Shown: one piece after another, positions 28,171 through 37,791 of the stretch
Position numbering within the stretch: the first letter of the stretch is position 1
Layout of the letters: each line of letters starts with the position of its first letter
Assembly (NCBI RefSeq): GCF_001435195.1
Contig: NZ_AZFQ01000053.1
Location: 172,036-236,035 of the forward strand
Length of the DNA: 64,000 nt
Direction of reading: 5' to 3'
DNA from: Liquorilactobacillus satsumensis DSM 16230 = JCM 12392
GTDB lineage: Bacteria; Bacillota; Bacilli; Lactobacillales; Lactobacillaceae
The notes under the pieces: model-generated
Databases searched by the model: none
Seen by the model: only the letters and a program-made list of their open reading frames with translations
Told to the model about the DNA's origin: nothing
Position numbers and translations under genes: made by a program

Positions 28171-29535
28171 CTACTTAAAGACAATAATCTTTTGATTAGT
28201 AAACTCATATAATCCCAGATCACTCATTTCTCTTCCATAACCAGAATGCTTGATACCTCCAAACGGTAATTCAGGATGCGCACCTGAAGGTCTGTTAATA
28301 AAGACCTGCCCTGTTTCAAGCTGTGAGGCTACTCGATGAGCGCGTACTTCATCTTTTCCATAGACCGCACCTGCTAATCCATAGTGCGAATCATTTGCTA
28401 AAGCCACAACTGCTGCATCGTTTTCCGCAATAAAAACTTGTGCCACTGGGCCGAAAAATTCCTGATAATAGGCTGGGTTGGCAGGTGTAATATCCGTCAA
28501 AACTACCGGTTTAAAAAAGTTCCCCTGACCAGCGACAATCCCACCTGCCACCAAAACTTTAGCTCCATGTGCAATTGCAATCTCAACTTGTTTTTGCAGC
28601 TCAACTGCCGCGTTATGCGAGGAAAGTGGTGCTAATTCAGTTGTTTCATCAAGTGGATCCCCCATTTTTTGAGCACTAAAAGTCTTTTGGATTCCAGCAA
28701 TAAATGCTGCAGCAACTTCTTTTTCAACAATATAGCGTTTGGCCGAAGTACAAACCTGCCCACTGTTACGCAAACGTGCAGCGGTTGCGTCTGCAATTGC
28801 TAATTGCACATCTGCATCATTTAGAATCACAAAAACATCACTGCCCCCTAATTCCATCGTTGATTTAACCAGATTTTTCCCCGCTGCACCTGCAATTGTG
28901 CTGCCAACTTCTTCCGAACCCGTCAATGCAACTCCCTGCACCCGTTGATCAGCAATTATTTGAGCTACTTGTGCATGAGATACAAACAGGTTTTTAAATG
29001 CTCCTGCTTCCCAACCGGCTGCTTGCACCATTTTTTCTAGCAAGTCCGCACATCCTGCAACAATTCCTGCGTGTTTTAACACTACTGGATTACCAATTAA
29101 GTAGTTAGGTGCGAGGACCCGTACAACCTGTGAATATGGGAAATTCCATGGCTCAATACTCATAATAATTCCAAGCGAGTGGTATTCCAAAAGTGCCTTT
29201 TTACCTGTTCCGTACGTATATGGCTTCGCATCTAGTAAATCGAGATGTGCTGCATAGTATTCTGCAAGTTGGGCGCATAATTCAACTTCTCCTCGACCTT
29301 CAATCAGCCGTTTTCCCATATTCAAGGCAGCCTCATGTGCTAACTCCTCTTTATGCTCCCGCAAAATTTTGGCAAAGTGCTGTAGCTTCTTTGCCCTAGA
29401 AGCTACCGAAATTGATTTTTGCTGCTGATAAAATTGTGCGGCTTGTGTTAAAGCCTCTTCCACTGCTGCATCGTCTGCAGTAGTAAACTGTTTCAATGTT
29501 TCTCCTGTATACGGATTAGTCACAGTATAGCCCAT
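28171..29535 (-). CDS. Semialdehyde dehydrogenase (GabD-like)
   Basis: 454-residue aldehyde dehydrogenase. The catalytic Cys is in NSGQVCTSAKR, the Glu in STMELGGSD, and the NAD loop in LTGSEEVGS. Closest in pattern to succinate-semialdehyde dehydrogenases. Its start overlaps the stop of the class III aminotransferase by one base (29535), so the aldehyde made by that enzyme is its likely substrate: succinate or another omega semialdehyde. Confidence 0.88.
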   Translation of the reverse strand: MGYTVTNPYTGETLKQFTTADDAAVEEALTQAAQFYQQQKSISVASRAKKLQHFAKILREHKEELAHEAALNMGKRLIEGRGEVELCAQLAEYYAAHLDLLDAKPYTYGTGKKALLEYHSLGIIMSIEPWNFPYSQVVRVLAPNYLIGNPVVLKHAGIVAGCADLLEKMVQAAGWEAGAFKNLFVSHAQVAQIIADQRVQGVALTGSEEVGSTIAGAAGKNLVKSTMELGGSDVFVILNDADVQLAIADATAARLRNSGQVCTSAKRYIVEKEVAAAFIAGIQKTFSAQKMGDPLDETTELAPLSSHNAAVELQKQVEIAIAHGAKVLVAGGIVAGQGNFFKPVVLTDITPANPAYYQEFFGPVAQVFIAENDAAVVALANDSHYGLAGAVYGKDEVRAHRVASQLETGQVFINRPSGAHPELPFGGIKHSGYGREMSDLGLYEFTNQKIIVFK

Positions 29536-30821
29536 TAATTTTCACCCACCTCTTTCAAGCTCACAGCAAGACTTTTAGCAAAAATTTCAACCGCTTTGTC
29601 AACTTCTTTCTTGCCGATTATCAAAGGGGGAATAAACCTAATGACATTGTGGAAAACGCCGCAGTTCAAGAGAATCAAATGTTGATTTAAAGCCTCTTTG
29701 CGAATTGCCGCTACTAATTCAGTAGCTGGTTTTCCAGTCTCATTCCTAAACTCAACTCCGATCATTAGCCCTAGTCCACGGACACTGCTGATCACAGAGT
29801 ATTTTTCCTGTAATTGGCGCAACTTAGCCGTAAAATAAGCACCAGTTGCTTGTACATGCTGCAAAAATTCCTCATCCATGATGTCCAGCACTGCTGAGCC
29901 TGCCGCACAAGCAAGTGGATTGCCGCCAAATGTTCCCCCATGTGCTCCTGGTTCCCAGCGATCCATATACTTTCGCTTACCCAGCACAGCACTTAGCGGT
30001 ATTCCATTTGCGATTCCTTTGGCGGAGGTTAATACATCCGGCTCAACGCCATAATAGTCTTTTGCAAATAAGTGTCCGGTACGTCCATAACCACTTTGAA
30101 CTTCGTCAAAAATCAAAAGAATCCCAAAACGGTCACAAATTGCCCGTAATTCAACTAAAAATTTCTGTGGAGCTGGCACATATCCACCTTCACCTTGGAC
30201 GGGCTCTACCACAATACAGGCAACCTGTGAAGGCGCTAAAACATTATGAAAAAGCTGCTCTAATTGCTCTAGACAGCGAGTGATCTCTTGATCTGGCGTT
30301 AAACTCGTATTGTAAATATCTGGGAAATCAACATGATATACGGGCGGTAAAACTCCGGCATAATTTTTACGATATTGTGCATTTGAAGCTGTCATTGAGG
30401 CCGTCAGCAAAGTGCGCCCGTGAAAAGAATGGGTAAAAGCAATGATCCCGCTTCGTTGAGTAACACTCAGTGCCAGTTTGACTGCACCTTCGTTAGCCTC
30501 AGCCCCACTGTTGGAAAAGTAGACCTTATAGTCCGGGCCAACACGCTTGACGAGTTTTTCTGCCAACTCAATATAAGAAGGGTAATAAACAACATTGTGA
30601 CCACCATGAACCAAGGCATGTAGCTGTTTTTCAACCGCCGCAACTACTATTGGATTATTATGACCACAGTTAACAACTCCAACCCCAGCTGCAAAATCAA
30701 GGTACTCTTCACCTTTTTCATCAGTCAAATAGGCTCCGTGACCTGCAACGACTCCAAGTTGTGTCGCACGCTTAGCTACCGGTGGCAACACAGCAAGCGA
30801 ACGCTCATATAATGACTTCAC
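29535..30821 (-). CDS. gabT: Class III aminotransferase, 4-aminobutyrate type
   Basis: 428-residue omega-aminotransferase. FSNSGAEANEGAVKLA, HSFHGRTL, the Asp in LLIFDEVQSGYGRTG and the PLP lysine in TSAKGIANGIPL are all present, with GGTFGGNPLAC following. The pattern fits GABA or ornithine aminotransferase. Coupled to the downstream dehydrogenase, a pair that turns an omega-amine into an acid. GABA is the default guess; 5-aminovalerate or ornithine are alternatives. Confidence 0.85.
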   Translation of the reverse strand: MKSLYERSLAVLPPVAKRATQLGVVAGHGAYLTDEKGEEYLDFAAGVGVVNCGHNNPIVVAAVEKQLHALVHGGHNVVYYPSYIELAEKLVKRVGPDYKVYFSNSGAEANEGAVKLALSVTQRSGIIAFTHSFHGRTLLTASMTASNAQYRKNYAGVLPPVYHVDFPDIYNTSLTPDQEITRCLEQLEQLFHNVLAPSQVACIVVEPVQGEGGYVPAPQKFLVELRAICDRFGILLIFDEVQSGYGRTGHLFAKDYYGVEPDVLTSAKGIANGIPLSAVLGKRKYMDRWEPGAHGGTFGGNPLACAAGSAVLDIMDEEFLQHVQATGAYFTAKLRQLQEKYSVISSVRGLGLMIGVEFRNETGKPATELVAAIRKEALNQHLILLNCGVFHNVIRFIPPLIIGKKEVDKAVEIFAKSLAVSLKEVGEN

Positions 30822-30844
30822 TGTACTTCACTCCTTGCAGACAG

Positions 30845-31588
30845 TTACATTACTTTAGATAGAAATGCACGTGTCCGTGTATTATTAGTCTTTTTAAAAA
30901 TATACTCAGCGGTGCCGCTATCTGCGATCATCCCGTCGTTCATAAATAAAACCTTGTCCGCAATATTTTGGGCAAACGACATCTCATGTGTCACGATAAT
31001 CATCGTCATGCCATCTTTGGCCAGCCCCTCCATCACATCTAAAACATCCCCCACCATTTCTGGATCAAGTGCCGAGGTCGGTTCATCAAAGAGCATGACT
31101 TCTGGTCTCATTGCCAAAGCGCGTGCAATTGCGACTCGCTGTTGCTGTCCACCTGATAAGGATTGCGGATAAGCTGCGGCTTTTTCTGATAATCCGACTT
31201 GTTTGAGCAGCTCATGGGCATGAGCAACTGCAATTTTAGGTGCTTCTAATTTCAACTTAATTGGAGAGAAGGTGATGTTTTCTAAGACTGTTTTATGTGG
31301 AAAAAGATTAAACTGCTGAAAAACCATTCCCATTTTCTGTCTTAATACACGCAACTTCTCCTTGCTTGCACCATTAACATTTTCACCCTCAAAGAGGACC
31401 TTTCCTTCATAATCATCTTCTAGTCGGTTTAAACAACGCAGCAACGTACTTTTTCCGCCGCCAGAAGGACCAATCAAGACAACTTTTTCAGATTTTTTAA
31501 CATTGAACGAGATATCTTTTAAAACTATATTTTCACCGAACGACTTTTTTAGATTGTCAACTTCAATAATCTTCTCTTCAGCACTCAT
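30845..31588 (-). CDS. Polar amino-acid ABC transporter, ATPase
   Basis: 247-residue ATP-binding subunit of the GlnQ/ArtP group. Walker [11 protein letters not shown]-loop [16 protein letters not shown], signature [15 protein letters not shown], Walker [14 protein letters not shown] and switch His in IVTHEM. Third of three transporter genes, 14 bp after the permease. Confidence 0.94.
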   Translation of the reverse strand: MSAEEKIIEVDNLKKSFGENIVLKDISFNVKKSEKVVLIGPSGGGKSTLLRCLNRLEDDYEGKVLFEGENVNGASKEKLRVLRQKMGMVFQQFNLFPHKTVLENITFSPIKLKLEAPKIAVAHAHELLKQVGLSEKAAAYPQSLSGGQQQRVAIARALAMRPEVMLFDEPTSALDPEMVGDVLDVMEGLAKDGMTMIIVTHEMSFAQNIADKVLFMNDGMIADSGTAEYIFKKTNNTRTRAFLSKVM

Positions 31589-31602
31589 CTTCTCAGCCTC
31601 CT

Positions 31603-32289
31603 TTAGTTACTCTGCAAGTACTTGCGGCCCATCTTCTTTTCCAAAAGCTGCATTAGCTGTGACAGAATAAAGGTCAAGACAAAGTAGATTAATGCTGCAA
31701 CTATTAATGGTGGTACAAAATCGTACAATGTTCCACCAACACCTAACGCCTGAGCGGTAACTTCTTGAACACCGATGTAAAATAGCACTGAAGATTCCTT
31801 AACTAGTGAGATAAATTCATTCCCAAGTGCTGGTAAAATATTGCGGACAGCTTGCGGTAACACAATTGAAAACATAGTAGTTCTGTCACTCAAACCTAAT
31901 GAAAGCCCAGCTTCTGTCTGGCCTTTAGGAATCGAAATAATTCCAGAGCGGAAAATTTCAGCAGTATATGCTCCCGAATTAATCCCCAAAGCAATCGATC
32001 CTGGAATTACACGATCAAGACCAGATCCGAGAAATTGAATCTGAGGTACCTCTAAAACTTTAGATAGCGTATAATAAATCAGCATGACTTGAATCATTGC
32101 TGGTGTTCCCCTAACAATTGCAATATAAACACGTGCAATGTAGGAGAGAACCTTTATTTTAGATAGCCGCATCATTACAAAGATCAATCCCAGCAAAATT
32201 CCAATTAAGATCCCAATAATAGAAATAATAATGGTTTGTGCAGTTCCTTCAACAAAAACGGGATAGTACTGTTTTAAAAAATCGAACAT
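31603..32289 (-). CDS. Polar amino-acid ABC transporter, permease
   Basis: 228-residue membrane subunit of the HisM/GlnP family with about five helices and the EAA loop [33 protein letters not shown]-type coupling helix. A single permease gene implies a homodimer. Lies between binding protein and ATPase. Confidence 0.92.
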   Translation of the reverse strand: MFDFLKQYYPVFVEGTAQTIIISIIGILIGILLGLIFVMMRLSKIKVLSYIARVYIAIVRGTPAMIQVMLIYYTLSKVLEVPQIQFLGSGLDRVIPGSIALGINSGAYTAEIFRSGIISIPKGQTEAGLSLGLSDRTTMFSIVLPQAVRNILPALGNEFISLVKESSVLFYIGVQEVTAQALGVGGTLYDFVPPLIVAALIYFVLTFILSQLMQLLEKKMGRKYLQSN

Positions 32290-32314
32290 TTACTTCACCC
32301 TTTACTTGATTTGC

Positions 32315-33142
32315 CTATTTTCCACTCTTCAACTGTAATTCTTGTGCCTGCTTGAACATCTTGTCTAACTGTCCATTCTTCTCTAACTTGGTTAATTGTT
32401 GATTAACACGTTTTAGTAATGCTTTGTCTGATTTACGGACAGCAATATTAATTGACCGCTGATCCTTTGGTGTGGTCAACTTAACTTTGGCGATCGCGTA
32501 CTTGTCCGGGTAACGTTTAATATAATTATTTGCAATTTCATTTTCGACAACAACCCCACTCAACTTACCTTGCGATAATTCAGTTGTTAAGCTCGTTAGC
32601 ACACCTTCCGTAACAACATTACTGCCTTTCAACTGCGACTTAGCAATTGATTCCTGAGTTGTAGTCTGCTGTGCGCCGATTTGTTTATCTTTGACATCAG
32701 CTACACTATTGAATTTATCTGCATCTTTCTTTTGCACCAACAACACATTTTGAACTGTATAGTATGATTTTGAAAAGGCAACAACTTTCTTACGTTGACT
32801 GGTTGAAACCATCCCTGCCATAATCAAGTCAACCTTGTTATTCTTCAGTTCAGAAATCAGTGAGGGGAACTCTGTGTTTTCAATTTTAAGTTTGACTCCT
32901 AAATCATCTGCAATTTTTTGTGCAATCATCATGTCATATCCGACAATTTTTTTACTGCCATTTTGCATAATTGGAAATTCAAAAGGGGCATAATCTGCTG
33001 ATGTCCCAACGACTAATGTCTTCTTGTCCTGAATCTTTTTAACACTATTATCCTGACTTTGACTGCTGCATCCTGCAAGCACCAAGCTAAGTGCTAGTGC
33101 TGCTCCAAAAATCCCCAAAGCTTTTTTGAAAGTCTTTTTCAT
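32315..33142 (-). CDS. Amino-acid ABC transporter, substrate-binding lipoprotein
   Basis: 275-residue periplasmic-binding-protein type 2 domain with a lipoprotein signal; lipobox LAGC with C25. SADYAPFEFP near the start and GYDMMIAQKIADDLGVKL are family signatures of polar amino-acid binding proteins. Next to a DDAH-like enzyme, the ligand may be arginine or a modified arginine. Confidence 0.92.
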   Translation of the reverse strand: MKKTFKKALGIFGAALALSLVLAGCSSQSQDNSVKKIQDKKTLVVGTSADYAPFEFPIMQNGSKKIVGYDMMIAQKIADDLGVKLKIENTEFPSLISELKNNKVDLIMAGMVSTSQRKKVVAFSKSYYTVQNVLLVQKKDADKFNSVADVKDKQIGAQQTTTQESIAKSQLKGSNVVTEGVLTSLTTELSQGKLSGVVVENEIANNYIKRYPDKYAIAKVKLTTPKDQRSINIAVRKSDKALLKRVNQQLTKLEKNGQLDKMFKQAQELQLKSGK

Positions 33143-33162
33143 AATTATTCCTCCATTTTTTG

Positions 33163-34002
33163 TTAGCCCCGCGCTAGTGGAAAGGTCATGCAGTGCGGAC
33201 CGCCCCCAGCTTTCAACGTTTCTGTAATATCTAATTCAATTACTTCCATTCCATGTTCGCGCAGTTGTGTATTAACTGTTTGATTTTGTTTAAGCGATAA
33301 AACTCGCTTTTCTCCTAGGCTTTCAAGATTACACCCATGTTTGAAAATGGCCTCTTCCGGAACTGGAATGATTTCAATTTCAAGCTTCTTCAGTAATTCC
33401 AAGAAAGCGACTGGCAGCCCTTCACGGTAAGCAACTGCCAAATGATCAGCTACAAGATTAAAACACATGTCGAGATGCAGATACCGTGGATCAGCTGGTA
33501 CCGGATAAACTCGATATCCAAGTGGTGTCAAAGCAGCCCTGAGTTCTTCAAACCCCCTCTGATTGGTGCGATCAATAATTCCTACCGCAATCTCTTTTTC
33601 CGTTAAAAAGGCAAAATCTCCACCTTCAAAATAACCTTCTTTAACTTCAGCAATCTTAGGAATTCCCAATTCCCGCAACTTATCTGCATATGCCTTTCTT
33701 TCAGGAAAGCGCAGCTCCTTTTTGAATCTGCCTAAAATGTAACCTTCTTTGACACACCCTCCAAAATCACGTGCAAAAACCGCATTTGTCATCTCCGGTG
33801 TGGGCGTCTGCAATTCAACTTCAATTCCCGCTGACTGATAAGCTGACACGATTTGTTCGAATTCAGTAGTTAATTTTTCTTTATTCAACGGTTGACCTGC
33901 ATATTTTTTAGAAATTTCATTAATTGGAGCTGCCTCATTCAAATACGTCGGTGGACAAAGCAGGACTTTCTTTAATTTTGAAGTGCCATTACGTACAAAC
34001 AT
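33163..34002 (-). CDS. Dimethylarginine dimethylaminohydrolase-like amidinohydrolase
   Basis: 279-residue enzyme of the guanidino-modifying superfamily (DDAH, arginine deiminase, amidinotransferase). The catalytic Cys is C271 in GGGPHCMTFPL at the very C-terminus; the catalytic His lies in YLHLDMCF, and acidic guanidine-binding residues in YFEGGDFAFL. It is far shorter than arginine deiminase (about 410 residues) and fits DDAH-type proteins. It should cleave a guanidino group to a ureido acid plus ammonia or an alkylamine. Sits between the M20 hydrolase and a polar amino-acid transporter. Confidence 0.85.
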   Translation of the reverse strand: MFVRNGTSKLKKVLLCPPTYLNEAAPINEISKKYAGQPLNKEKLTTEFEQIVSAYQSAGIEVELQTPTPEMTNAVFARDFGGCVKEGYILGRFKKELRFPERKAYADKLRELGIPKIAEVKEGYFEGGDFAFLTEKEIAVGIIDRTNQRGFEELRAALTPLGYRVYPVPADPRYLHLDMCFNLVADHLAVAYREGLPVAFLELLKKLEIEIIPVPEEAIFKHGCNLESLGEKRVLSLKQNQTVNTQLREHGMEVIELDITETLKAGGGPHCMTFPLARG

Positions 34003-34014
34003 TATTTTTTCTCC

Positions 34015-35697
34015 TTATTCCTTCCAGACTTTGGTTGTAAAATCACGGATTATTTTTGGTAAAATTTCAAATGAATAGGGCTTATAAACGCGCTCTTTCC
34101 AAGTATGTGCTCCCTTGCCAAAAACCCCAATATCAACAGCTGGAATGTTTAGCGCGCGCATCTTGGCATAAGGTAAGGGATAAATCTGCTCAGCCAGTGG
34201 AAAGTTCTCAGCCAGTTTACCGATTTCTTCTTCATTTTCATCAATTGCCAAATAGCTGCTATCCGATAAATACGGGAAAAATTGTTTCATTTTAAAGTTC
34301 TCGGTTTGCCCATAAGCGGTTAATGTTGCCTGCAGTTTTTGATAAACTGCTGAGTCTTTTGCAACACTATTATGTGGGCAAAAAGGAGGTGCTAAGAACA
34401 GAACAACTTTTGCTGTACTATCATTAACTTGCTTATCTAAATAATCAATTAGCGCAAAACCAACTTCACGTTTATCCATATCTGCATGTGCTTCCCAAAA
34501 GTCATGCATCAATTGTTCAACTTGAACGCCGGCTTGCCGCAAGGACTGCAAATATTCAGTAAAAGTAAAAACCTTAAGTTGACGTTTGTCTTCAGTTGCC
34601 GGGAATGATAGCTTATTCAGATAGGCAGCTTGTTTTTTTATCAACTCTGCAACCAGTTCTGCGCAGTCACTTTGAACGGCTTCTTTTAACTGTTGCAAAA
34701 TCTGATACACTGGGCGTTGATACGTAAACGTGTTGAAATACAGATGTGTGACTTTAGCTGTTTGAACATTGTAAAAGTCCTTTTGGTCCCGCAATAACAA
34801 ACACGAGGAGGGCAAGATTTCTTCTCCTGGAATTTCTTCAACAAATTCTGGATTATTGTTAATTAGAGTATTGATCCGACTGGCAACTAAAGTTGAATCA
34901 ATCCCCGCATAAGTATTTCCCACATGCGTCTCAATTCCTTTAATATAAAAACACGTTAAAGCTTTGCCTGCAGCTCCATAATAGATATATTTCTGCTGAT
35001 CACCGGCATATTTTGGACTAATAAAATCCGTATTAACGGCAACTTCGTAACTTAAATGCTGCTGTTTTTTTAACTTTTCCAGCTCAGCTAATGCAGCGAT
35101 CGCACCACTGTGATCATTTTCTTCAACGCAATTGCCCATAAAAAGCAGATTACCGCTCATTTCTTCAGGGTGCTCACTGTAGTACAACAAGTTAACCAGA
35201 TTAACGGCATCCCCGCTTTTCATATCCAAGGCCCCACGCCCAAAAAGCCAGTCTCCGGAAAGAGCATCTTTTTGAATATCTGAGTCTGCACTGTAATTTT
35301 TAAAATACGCGGTCAACTCGTCAGAATTTAGTGCAGCTTGCTTTATTGCACCGAAGTCATCAATTCCAACCGTGTCCAGATGAGAATGATAAATAACTGT
35401 TCTAGTGGCATTTTCCTTATTTATGAAAGCAAAAACATTTTTTCGCTGCAACGAATCACCTGGAAGTTTTTGAGTCCAGACCCACTCAGGATGCATTTGA
35501 AAAATAGGAAAACTACGTAAAATTTCTTCTACTGTCTCAACAATTGCAACTTCCCCACCAGTCCCATTAACACTCTTGACGCTAACCAGTTTACGTGTAA
35601 TGGCTTCAATTCTTTGTGCATCTGACATTTTTACCAGTTTCTGATACAAACTCACCACTCCCAACATTAAAAGCAAATTAAAGCTTAATAAGACCAT
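34015..35697 (-). CDS. RocB-like M20-family metallohydrolase
   Basis: Up to 560 residues; M20 zinc peptidase fold of the RocB type, whose Bacillus member is tied to arginine use. Zinc ligands: HSHLDTVG, the Asp of GRGALDMKSG, and the Glu pair in CVEENDHSG. Long insertions are typical of RocB. Expected role: removing an acyl or peptide group from an amino acid. The true start is uncertain: ATG 35697 lacks a ribosome site; TTG 35649 follows GGGAG, and ATG 35625 would suit the family N-terminus. First gene of the nine-gene operon. Confidence 0.85.
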   Translation of the reverse strand: MVLLSFNLLLMLGVVSLYQKLVKMSDAQRIEAITRKLVSVKSVNGTGGEVAIVETVEEILRSFPIFQMHPEWVWTQKLPGDSLQRKNVFAFINKENATRTVIYHSHLDTVGIDDFGAIKQAALNSDELTAYFKNYSADSDIQKDALSGDWLFGRGALDMKSGDAVNLVNLLYYSEHPEEMSGNLLFMGNCVEENDHSGAIAALAELEKLKKQQHLSYEVAVNTDFISPKYAGDQQKYIYYGAAGKALTCFYIKGIETHVGNTYAGIDSTLVASRINTLINNNPEFVEEIPGEEILPSSCLLLRDQKDFYNVQTAKVTHLYFNTFTYQRPVYQILQQLKEAVQSDCAELVAELIKKQAAYLNKLSFPATEDKRQLKVFTFTEYLQSLRQAGVQVEQLMHDFWEAHADMDKREVGFALIDYLDKQVNDSTAKVVLFLAPPFCPHNSVAKDSAVYQKLQATLTAYGQTENFKMKQFFPYLSDSSYLAIDENEEEIGKLAENFPLAEQIYPLPYAKMRALNIPAVDIGVFGKGAHTWKERVYKPYSFEILPKIIRDFTTKVWKE

Positions 35698-36029
35698 AAT
35701 TCATTTATACATGTAATGTCAACAAATATAACATTGCATATCTCTGGAAATTTGTTGTTTTCAAAAGCTGGTTACCACTTCTACAGTCACAATAATGTAT
35801 AAAAACAAAATGTTACTGGTTACATGTTAATAGATATTCTTTATCAGTCATGTAATATTCAGCATTATTTTTTGACATTTATTATCGCAAGTAATTCAGC
35901 GGCTTCTGCTCACTTAAGGTATCTTTTTGTTGATATGTTTTGTGACATTAAGTTAGCAGTGCGATACACAGCGTTTAACCGCCGTAGTCTAAGCCCTGAA
36001 TTACAGCGTTTTTCATCTTGTAGCACAAA
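35698..36029. other. Promoter region of the amino-acid operon
   Basis: AT-rich stretch without a credible gene. It should hold the operon promoter. No clear ArgR box or T-box was found. Confidence 0.45.
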
Positions 36030-36198
36030 AAAGAGCAGTTTGATCAAAAACTAACTTTTGATCAAATTGCTCTTTTTATTTCTGATAAAGTGTTCCATAA
36101 TTCAAAATTCTCCGTTTAAATCGGATTACTCATCGCAAAATATGTGCTGTATTCGTAATTCGTATTAGTACTCAAATTATATCGCCTTATGTCACACC
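36030..36198. repeat. Interspersed palindromic repeat, copy D
   Basis: Hairpin AAGAGCA-TTTGATCA/TGATCAAA-TTGCTCTT followed by T5, then a TTTATTTCTGATAAA linker and a CAAAATTCTCCGTTTAA segment, ending in CTTATGTCACACC. Same modules as copy A with a different hairpin sequence. Confidence 0.65.
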
Positions 36199-36251
36199 CA
36201 TCTTATTTCTTATTGCAGCTACACACGTGCGCTAATTGCTATCCTAAAAAT

Positions 36252-36653
36252 TTATGCAAATGGACGCCTTTTTTTTAAAAATGCATTCTCAATATTTTCA
36301 AATTTTAATTTAGGATAATAACCTTGAGCTGCAGGTGATGCTAAAAGAAGCAGTGCTACATCAGGGCCGATTTGAGTATGGACTCGCTCAACTAGATTTT
36401 TCCCAATTCCCTGCTTTTGATATTTTTTAGCAACTGCTAAATCTGATAAGTAGCACGCATAACTAAAATCTGTCAACGCACGCGCAATCCCTACTAATTT
36501 TCCGGCATCCCAAGCAGTCCAAATAATATCTGCATTATCCAGCATCAACTTCAAGCGCGGTAAATCCTTGATAGGTCTATGAATACCAGCCGCTTCAAAA
36601 AGCTGTGCCAAATCAGTTGCTGCTATTTTTTCTTTATTAGTATAAGTAATCAT
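36252..36653 (-). CDS. GNAT N-acetyltransferase
   Basis: 133-residue single GNAT domain. Acetyl-CoA loop is seen as LAVAKKYQKQGIGKNLVERV (Q/RxxGxG/A type). The start ATG 36653 follows AAAGGAG. Acceptor unknown. Paired with the MazG-like gene 22 bp upstream, in the same direction. Confidence 0.88.
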   Translation of the reverse strand: MITYTNKEKIAATDLAQLFEAAGIHRPIKDLPRLKLMLDNADIIWTAWDAGKLVGIARALTDFSYACYLSDLAVAKKYQKQGIGKNLVERVHTQIGPDVALLLLASPAAQGYYPKLKFENIENAFLKKRRPFA

Positions 36654-36675
36654 CAACAAGCTACTCCTTTAAGTT

Positions 36676-36999
36676 TTATTGCTCGTCATCAAAGCGTTCT
36701 TTAAGCTTGGCTTCACTGGCTGCTAGCAAGGAACGGGCATCAATTTCATATTTGCTACTAATAATTACTACCTGATCCAAAACATCCGCAAGTTCTTCTT
36801 CTAAGTTGCTTCTTAGTGCCGTCACTGAAGCCTTATCTTCACCGGGATGATCACGTCCGATTTCAATTGCTCTAATCGCGCGCGCTAATTCGCCGGTTTC
36901 TTCGTTCAAAAAATTGGCATGCACAAACGGTGAATATTCATACCAGCCACGCCGTTCATAAAATCGTTTTAGCCATTGTTGATGTTTTTCAAGTGTCAT
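36676..36999 (-). CDS. MazG-like nucleotide pyrophosphohydrolase
   Basis: 107-residue all-alpha NTP pyrophosphatase. Metal-binding acids appear in NEETGELARAI and EEELADVLDQVV, the ExxE...ExxD layout of the family. Small single-domain size suggests house-cleaning of non-canonical nucleotides. Co-directional with the GNAT gene. Confidence 0.85.
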   Translation of the reverse strand: MTLEKHQQWLKRFYERRGWYEYSPFVHANFLNEETGELARAIRAIEIGRDHPGEDKASVTALRSNLEEELADVLDQVVIISSKYEIDARSLLAASEAKLKERFDDEQ

Positions 37000-37055
37000 T
37001 TGCTCTTCCCCCTGCCACCAAAATCTCTTAATTTATTGCTATTCTTATTCCAAAA

Positions 37056-37225
37056 GAGAGTGTGACATAAGTCGGGAAAATTTGAGTGCTAACTCGAAAT
37101 TATGAACATAGCGAGTACCTTGCTATGAATAATTCGAAGTTAGACGGAGAATTTTGACTTATGGCACACGTTTATCCAGAATAAAAGCGGGGCTGTGCCA
37201 AAATTTAACTTTTGTCACAGCCCCT
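37056..37225. repeat. Interspersed palindromic repeat, copy E (best preserved)
   Basis: Outer ends GTGTGACATAAGTC and GACTTATGGCACAC are inverted; inside are CGAAATTATGAACATAGC and GCTATGAATAATTCG, also inverted. A TTTATCCAGAATAAA linker and a hairpin GGGGCTGTG.../...CACAGCCCC (37189-37224) complete the unit. Lies upstream of the mazG-like gene. The region 37226-37367 has nothing else recognisable. Confidence 0.8.
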
Positions 37226-37367
37226 AGCTTATCATTGAAAAAGTGATTAAACAACGCCCTAATTATTGCTAGCCGTGCAACTTTCTCAAGCAGCGCCAAT
37301 TCCAGTGATGAGAACCTTAGTAACAATCTATAAATATGGTCCTCGCTGGCTGAACTTTTCTTTTATT

Positions 37368-37556
37368 TCAAGGGACACAAAGCTTAGGACAACACTCCAA
37401 AATAGCCATCCTATTACTAATAAACTGATGGAATAAAGCGGTCCTCAAAGCAAGTTTTTTACTTAGCAGAGTTTTCAACGCTATAAGGGATAGCGCACTT
37501 TTTAAATGTACCGCAACCGCTTGTTCATCTTTTCCACCAGCAAATCCTTTTTCCAT
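37368..37556 (-). CDS. Possible small protein, 62 residues
   Basis: An open frame with ATG 37556 preceded by GGAGAG at seven bases. The product begins with a Gly/Asp-rich stretch and continues with a Leu-rich helix and two Cys near the end. I recognise no family, and the frame could be chance; it stands alone between repeats and the PTS genes. Confidence 0.3.
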   Translation of the reverse strand: MEKGFAGGKDEQAVAVHLKSALSLIALKTLLSKKLALRTALFHQFISNRMAILECCPKLCVP

Positions 37557-37791
37557 AAAATCACTCTCCATCTAATGACACTCTGTCTTTTTAAAGCTGC
37601 ATTCGAACTTTTCGGGATTCGACTATTTTTAACCTATTCAACACGCTAAAAAGATCCAGTTCGCAATACCGCAATTAATGCATACTTTGAACTGAATCTC
37701 AATTCAAATCGTTCTATTTTACCTCTGTGAATTAAGGAGTCGGAAAAAGTTGGTGTGCTGTGATCACAATTTCCTTGTGCTAAACTTGCAT

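Noticed and set aside
33163-34002. Arginine deiminase (arcA)
   Set aside because: Too short by over 100 residues and no arcB or arcC nearby; DDAH-like is the better fit.
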